Shown here: in pieces, positions 58,650-64,000 of the stretch
How positions within the stretch are numbered: position 1 is the stretch's first letter
How the letters are laid out: the number at the start of each line of letters is the position of its first letter
From: Cytospora piceicola
Lineage: Eukaryota > Ascomycota > Sordariomycetes > Diaporthales > Cytosporaceae
Length of the DNA stretch: 64,000 nt
Direction: 5' to 3'
Assembly (NCBI GenBank): GCA_023375675.1
Contig: JALQBC010000008.1
Location: 1,240,001-1,304,000 of the forward strand
Position numbers and translations under genes: made by a program
The notes under the pieces: model-generated
What the model was told of the DNA's origin: nothing
Databases searched by the model: none
Seen by the model: the letters and a program-made list of their open reading frames with translations, nothing else

Positions 58650-61600
58650 TATAACTAAGCCGTTACCTTTACTATTACCTCTGCCGTTATCGTCGCCGCT
58701 AAGTAGTCTTTCTATATCCGGGGGGACGATAAGCTAGTCGATAGCCTTTTACGGTTTTAGTAAAAGATAAGGGATAGATTTAAGGTATCTATATAGCTAA
58801 ACTAAACACGTTTCTTTAATAAAGCCCTTAAGTTAATAGACTAACAGGCTTAGCTTAAAAACGACGAAATAAATACGTTATTATAGCTCGCTTAACAAGG
58901 ATACGGTATAAGGTATTTCCTTCTCGAGGTATTCTTATTACTAGTAAGCGTATAGGAAGATATTATTATTTAGTTAAATTAAGAAATAAAAGATATTAAG
59001 TCGGCCTCTGTCCGTGTTACAGTTATAAACCTGTTATCTATCGGCTTATACTAAGCTTTAATCGTCGAGTTTAAAAGAAAGCTTTTATACTTCGACACGA
59101 TATCGGCCTTACGAAAGCTATATATTGCCTTTACCTAAGAACTCTTCGTGCTTATCTTAGTAGCCGCTAGTATCGATATTTAGTTTTTACCTACTACGAT
59201 CGTCGATATACCTTAATAATTAGGCAGGTAGGAGTATAGACTTTTTATTACTAAGATATAGCGTAGGATCGTCTACGAAGGTAACCCGACGGCGGTTACG
59301 AGTTAAAGCGAAAGTATTAAGGAGGTCGTTAAGCTATAGAAGGCCGCGATTGTTTAAAAGCTCGGTAATACTAAGGATAAGAATAGGCCCGAGGGATCGT
59401 TTAAGCCTTACGTTTAAAATAACTATATAATTATCGTTAAAGTATATACCGATTAAAAGGCTAGCGATAAAGTGTTTCCTGTTAGTCTTAAGGATATTTT
59501 TACGTTAAGACTAAAGTTTAAAGACTTTTTAAAGTATTTTTAAGCCGACGAAGTATTTATCCTCGGCTTTTCTTAAAAACAGTATAAAAAACGCTTTAAA
59601 GATATCGTAAATAGCTTCCGGTATAACTTTTATTTAATCCCGTTCGTTAAAATTATATTAGTAAATTTCTCGAACCTATAAGCTCTTAACTTCTTAACTA
59701 GTTAGAATACCTTTTTCCCGGTTTTACTATTTACACTATCCTTAAAGGCGTTTATACCGTTTACTTATCGCTAAGGGGCTTTATACTATTATATAAGAGC
59801 TAATATAGCAGTTATAATAGGCTTTTTAAACTAGGTAAAGGGTTAGACTTAGTTTTTCTTCGACCTTATAATCGGCGTATATTAGTAAAGGGTTTTATAA
59901 GACTTCGAGACTTTTTAAGCTTAACGCCTTCTCGTTCTCTAATAGCTTACCGTAGCTATAAAGAACCTAGTAGTAGCTCGACGTTTACTAAGGTTCTTCG
60001 GGATATATTAGGCTTAGTATAAGTAATAGGCTAAGATAACGAACGAGGACTTTAAAATAGTACTTTAAACCGTTTCGATAGGGAAGAAAATACAAATTAT
60101 AAAGGAAAAGCTTATAAAGGCTAAACGTCCGCCTTTTATACTCTATATCTAAAAGAAAAGATCTTTTAATAACGTATCGGTTTAGGAGGCGTTTCGGATC
60201 TAATAAGGCTGTCTAGCTATTTTTATAAGCTACGGCTTTAGCAAACCGGAGTTTAAAAACTATATACTTCTCGACGGTATAATCTGTCCTTTCTATATCT
60301 TTTACTATAGCTAGCTACGCTCCCTTAGCTATATAATCGGCACTTTATATATTATACTAGTCTTATTAGAGTTTTATATATAATGTAATAAAGCTGTAGT
60401 ACGTTTCGACCTTTACGAGCCTAAACTAAGTGTTTATTAAGAGCGGTTCCTCTTTTAGATTGTTTACAACGTTTTATAACGAGTTGCTTAAGCCGTTTAA
60501 AAGGTTAGTAACCGGCGGCTAAGTAAAGACCATTACTTATTAGATTTTATACTTAAGGTTTAGTAGTCGATTATAAACTGTTAAGGTTTCCCGATCGTAT
60601 TATTTAAGTATAACCCTTTCCGTTACGTGCCTGCTATATAAAGACCTCCGAACTCGGTAATATTCTCGGGGTATTAAAGCGAATCGTTACCGGTAGAAGG
60701 TTTTATTAAGTACCCGGACCTATTCGATCCGGTATAGAGCTTTTAAGATAAGTTTTATAGCGTTGTTTAGGATAATAATATTATTAATAAGGTTATAGGT
60801 ACCTCGGATCTTTTATTTTAGCTAGCTTAGTTTACTTACTTATCGTAGATCCCGATAAGTAAACTATTTTAAAAGCTCGAACCCGAACTTAGTAGAGAGC
60901 GATAGGCTTTAAGGGAACGTTTAGAGATAAAAGCTCCCGATTTATCGTTTATAAACCTTAACCTACCGGACCCTTTATACGCCTAACTTATAGATAGTTA
61001 AAACTAGCTCCTCTCTTTCTAGTATCTTAATTATAATACCGATAACCTCGACGTTAGCTAGCTTTAGTATTACCTTAACCGTTTTTATAGCGAGTAAAGG
61101 TATAGGTATAATAATTACTAAAGGTTATTTTTTAACTAAGAAGCTCTAAAAGCTTATCGGGATATTAACTCTTATCTCGGTATAAAAGGTGTTTTCGACT
61201 AAGCTTACAACTTCTTTTAGAAATACCTCCGTTATAACTATATCGACTATACCGGAAGGCGGAAGAGATTCGGTATAAAATATTACCTCGATTAATACCG
61301 CTAAAGTTATATACCTTTAAAAAAGCGATCGCTTCCGATAATAGTTTATAAATACGGCTTTTATTAGACGAGTATAAAGAGTAATCTTAGTAAGTATTAA
61401 TCTTTTAAATTCTACTAATAATATATAAATAACCGCAGTAAGCTTAACTAAAGGCTATCGAAAACGTTTTAATACTCGGTCTATTATTTCGAAACCTGTA
61501 TATAGTAGTATTAACAGAAATATAAAAACTCGGAAAACTATAAAAAGGTTGTTTTTTACTCTAACCTCTGTTTTAAAGGTAAGATAGATATTATCGATAA

Positions 61601-62366
61601 GGCTGCCGTTTAAACGTAGAAGGCCGTTTAAAAGCCTTCTCTGTTATAGGCACTTTAGGATTCTTAAAACAGATATAAGGCTACGTAAGATCGCGGTTTA
61701 TAAAAGAGTAGCTAAAGCGACGATTAGTAGAAAAAACCTTTTATATATTAGGTTTATAGACTAGGTTTTCGGGATATAACTAATCGCGATTAATATCTTA
61801 AAACTACAGAACACGAATTCCGAAATCCTACCTTTATCCCGTTATTACAGAAGTATCGTTATTAGCTTTACGACTTCGAGACGAATATCCTTTACCGGTC
61901 GAAGAAGTATACCGTAAAGTGTTATCTAGCACTTAAAATCGAGCCGTTAAACCTTATAAGAAAGGTTAAAAACCTCTTTAAAAAGCTTCGAGATATCCTT
62001 TCGAGTAACGACGGTATTCCTACCGATTTAAGGGAATATATATGTCTTAAATACTTCGGTAGTTTTTAATAACTAAAGGACTTTCGAAAATATTACTTAA
62101 CAGGTAGCTACTATATAAACCGAGATACTCTTAAGTTAATCGACGATAACTTTTCGATCGCCTACGTTAAAGTATAAGTATATCTTAAAGGTTAAAAGCC
62201 CGCCGGAAGTAATAGTAGTTAGACTTTATAGCTATTACCTTAAGATAAGGCTTCCGGGAAAAGGAAGACGTTCGGAAAGGGTAAGGCAGGTATTGCTATT
62301 AGAGGTGTTGCTACTAAAGGTGTTACTGTTAAAGGTGTCGTTACTAGAGGTATCGTTATTAGATAA
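58650..62366 (+). pseudogene. RIP-degraded giant unknown gene S beside the right terminal repeat
   Basis: One frame runs about 1,230 codons with only TAA/TAG interruptions, the longest in the element. It starts near AVTFTITSAVIVAAKWSFYI and ends at TAA 62,364-62,366. Readable: RFWQKIRDRFKVSIWLNQTR, NPTAV, RLKFKDFLKYFQADEVFILG, VSVWEAFRIQQGCLAIFI, VVRFDLYEPKLSVYQERFLF, FKYNPFRYVPAIW, ESLPVEGFIKYPDLFDPVW, ELSRERQALRERLEIKAPDL and NLFKKLRDILSSNDGIPTDL. The tail has a basic KASGKRKTFGKGK followed by five pentapeptides (GIAIR, GVATK, GVTVK, GVVTR, GIVIR). No family recognised. Its position and size make it a candidate for the protein that mobilised the element; that is inference. Confidence 0.55.
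62287..62363 (+). repeat. 15-bp pentapeptide repeats at the gene S C-terminus
   Basis: Five in-frame 15-bp units (ggtattgctattaga and variants) ending at the stop. Confidence 0.8.
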
Positions 62367-62934
62367 TAGCCGGTTTCGAATCTAAGGTCGACCTTAAAAC
62401 GCTAGAATTTTAACGATAGTTACTCTTTAGAAAGGTCTTTAAAGCGCTAGTCCCTAAAGGTAAAAGATCTTATAATACGTCGACGATTATTACGGCTAGC
62501 TACCCTTTAGCTAAGATCGAGTAGTATATCGCTACTAGTGTAAGCGGTAACGTTAGACGATATCGTAGATAAGGGTAAGGATAACGCTAGTAGTGTTAAT
62601 AATAACGACGGTAGCGATAGTAGCGATAGTTTTAAGGCTAACTATACCGACGATAATAACGATAGTTTTAAGGGTAAATAATAGTTCTGATAGGTAATAA
62701 CGAAGATAATAACTTTATAATAATTAAGAGTAAGGATATTTAGATTAAAATATATAAATTTTAGGCGTTAAGATATTATACGAACGATTATAACTATTTA
62801 TCGCTTTTATCGCCTTTACTATTTAATTAAATAGCCTCCCCTTTTATCCCTTTTAAGCCGGGGGCCCTTTATAACTAACCTTTAAGCGACGATTCTTACG
62901 TTATCTATATCGTAATCTAATAGCTATCCCTTTA
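62367..62934. other. Element interior between gene S and right terminal repeat
   Basis: Includes a short Ser/Asp/Asn-rich coding-like stretch (62,570-62,680, repeated aacgacggtagcgatag). No gene called. Confidence 0.4.
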
Positions 62935-63370
62935 ATATACGTTACGTCTTTTATAGCGGACCGACTATAAAAAGTATCGTAGCTACGTTACTTATTCTAT
63001 AGCGGACCGAGTATACGTTATACTCCTTCTGTATAGTCTTTTACCCGGTATAGCTTAAGCCGACTATAAGATATACTAGAAATATTACCTATTAGCTTAG
63101 GACTAGAAGGCTAGGGGTCGAGGGCGTGATAGAAGCCAGACGATTAAAACTCGAAGGTCGAGGTCGAGATAGAGATAGTAATAGTTACGATTAAAACCTC
63201 GAAGGCTAGCCTCGAAGGTCGAGGATATACTTTAAAAATATTATCTGAACTTACGATATATATATCACACTCTAAAATACACTCTAGAAACTGTATTAGA
63301 CTCGAGAATGTACTTTAGAAACAGTGTCTTAGGAGTTGAGACCTATTAAAATCGGAAATTATCGCCTCTC
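62935..63370 (-). repeat. Right terminal inverted repeat
   Basis: Inverted match to the left terminal repeat over at least 430 bp, ending at CTCTC next to the target duplication. It carries only about three tatagcggaccga units versus about eleven on the left. Landmarks: cttaggagttgagacct, actcgagaatgtactttaga, and ctcgaaggctagcctcgaagg. Confidence 0.85.
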
Positions 63371-63376
63371 GATGTC
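63371..63376. repeat. Target-site duplication, right copy (GATGTC)
   Basis: Identical to 18,500-18,505. Reads as Asp-Ile (GACATC) in the GH15 frame on the minus strand. Confidence 0.85.
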
Positions 63377-63762
63377 GAGGTAGCGCGTCTGTAGGATGTT
63401 GGACGAAGGGAGGTAGGACTGCTTAATGGTGCAGGGGAGGTCCTGGGGCGGCGAGATGGAGAAGTGGCCCCCTTTGGACTTGTCGAGGAGGCGGCAGAAG
63501 ATGCTCGGGGAGTTAAAGTCGGGCCTTTGGAGGATGTGAGCGATGAGTCGCATGGGGATGGAGGACGGGATGGGTAGCTTCGTTTGCACGGGTCGACTAC
63601 TACTCACCAGCACATAAAATCACAACTGCCGTCCATACCGATCATAGCACATGTTCGCATGTTTCCGATAATCCCGTAGTCCTTAATGGGGAGGTAGCCG
63701 CCGAAGCGGCTCCTCAGGGGGTTGGCACCGATAGGTATGGTCGTGGGGCACTGAGAAGCCAT
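63371..63762 (-). pseudogene. GH15 glycoside hydrolase, 5' part (truncated by the insertion)
   Basis: Exons 63,608-63,762 and 63,371-63,524 with an 83-bp intron (GTGAGTAG...CCAAAG). The ATG at 63,762 gives MASQCPTTIPIGANPLRSRF, then the GH15 N-terminal signature GYLPIKDYGIIGNMRTCAMI and MDGSCDFMCW|PDFNSPSIF across the intron, then GGHFSISPPQDL and SNILQTRYLDI. In the genome the frame runs into the element and stops after four more codons (GAG AGG CGA TAA). Joined to 16,303-18,499 it gives 692 codons in frame, the expected family length. Any transcript from the intact promoter would encode only about 106 residues and lack the catalytic domain. Confidence 0.9.
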
Positions 63763-64000
63763 TTTGAGCCTTTCTCTTGTCCAAGGACGCTATTTACTTG
63801 TGGTGAGAAGCCCTTATAAAGAAGGAGTAGGATCTCAGTGATGTACGTGGTGGACTGTATTTACTTTGGCTATCCGGGAATGCCGTATGTAGATCCTACA
63901 GCAATGCCAATCTGTGCATACGTCACGGTGTCTCTCAGCAGTCGCGATATGCAATGGCTTTAAACTCTGCCTCTCTTTGTTTATAAGCGTTAGCTGTGGC
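63763..64000 (-). promoter_or_regulatory. Promoter region of the interrupted GH15 gene
   Basis: On the minus strand a TATA-like TTTATAAGG lies about 52-60 bp upstream of the ATG (plus-strand 63,814-63,820). No RIP signature here. The rest is unremarkable. Confidence 0.5.

Larger units (their letters stand above)
18506..63370. mobile_element. 44.9-kb RIP-degraded giant element with long terminal inverted repeats
   Basis: A 44,865-bp insertion in a GH15 exon, bounded by a 6-bp target duplication and by inverted repeats several hundred bp long. Composition changes abruptly at both ends: inside, CpA and TpG are rare, TpA is abundant and CpG persists, the mark of RIP (C to T in CpA context), and in-frame stops are nearly all TAA/TAG. 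Restoring W/Q at such stops yields long frames on both strands, including a SNF2-type helicase and an approximately 1,230-codon unknown protein. About a dozen minisatellites are present. I saw no reverse transcriptase, RNase H, protein-primed polymerase, packaging ATPase or DUF3435 recombinase pattern. Polintons share the 6-bp duplication and long TIRs but not the gene content seen here. Starships share the size but not the long TIRs. Family unassigned. Confidence 0.88.

Noticed and set aside
18506..63370. AT-rich 45-kb block as a centromere
   Set aside because: It sits inside a gene exon between a target duplication and inverted repeats, so it is an insertion; an AT-rich RIP block alone is not evidence of a centromere.
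18506..63370. LTR retrotransposon or LINE
   Set aside because: Ends are inverted, not direct, repeats; no YxDD reverse-transcriptase motif, primer-binding site or poly-A end was seen in the frames I followed.
18506..63370. Starship element
   Set aside because: Size fits, but the long TIRs do not, and I saw no DUF3435 tyrosine recombinase. RIP damage means this cannot be fully excluded by eye.
18506..63370. Polinton/Maverick
   Set aside because: The 6-bp duplication and long TIRs agree, but no protein-primed polymerase, integrase, protease or packaging ATPase motif was found and the length is about twice typical.

Overview
The window is from a filamentous ascomycete (Pezizomycotina, probably a Sordariomycete). 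Genes are compact with short GT-AG introns of about 50-160 bp and have fungal orthologues. One 45-kb block carries the mark of repeat-induced point mutation (RIP): CpA/TpG almost gone, TpA in excess, CpG retained, ATG and TGG nearly absent.

Region 1 (1-16,300) is ordinary single-copy gene space. In order: a mitochondrial rhomboid protease (+), the TFIID subunits TAF3 (-) and TAF7 (+) head to head, mitochondrial ribosomal protein mL54 (-), the complex I subunit NDUFB10 (-), a nucleolin-like NSR1/gar2 protein (+), and a tail-anchored protein of unknown function with an acidic-flanked WVEV motif (+). Exon structures were worked out by hand from splice sites and reading frame.

Region 2 (16,303-63,762) is one glycoside hydrolase family 15 gene on the minus strand, split by a giant insertion. 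Its 5' part lies at 63,371-63,762 and its 3' part at 16,303-18,505. Between them is a 44,865-bp element (18,506-63,370). The 6-bp sequence GATGTC is found at both junctions. Counting it once and removing the element gives exactly 692 codons in frame over seven exons, so the insertion is a mobile-element event in a formerly intact gene.

The element has long terminal inverted repeats (about 430 bp matched on the right, about 950 bp on the left) built from iterated subterminal motifs. Its interior is RIP-degraded throughout, but long frames interrupted only by TAA/TAG can be followed on both strands. The one I can assign is a SNF2-type helicase remnant (about 22,650-26,575, -), with Walker A, motif Ia and motifs V-VI in order, preceded by tandem repeats of about 75 residues. 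The longest is a roughly 1,230-codon unknown frame (about 58,650-62,366, +) next to the right terminal repeat, ending in pentapeptide repeats. About a dozen minisatellites lie inside. I saw no reverse transcriptase, protein-primed DNA polymerase or tyrosine-recombinase signature. Size, long TIRs and a 6-bp target duplication fit no common fungal transposon, so this is my candidate for an undescribed giant TIR element, here in dead form.

Region 3 (63,763-64,000) is the promoter side of the GH15 gene. The housekeeping genes share no pathway beyond TAF3/TAF7 (TFIID) and mL54/NDUFB10 (mitochondrial translation and respiration).
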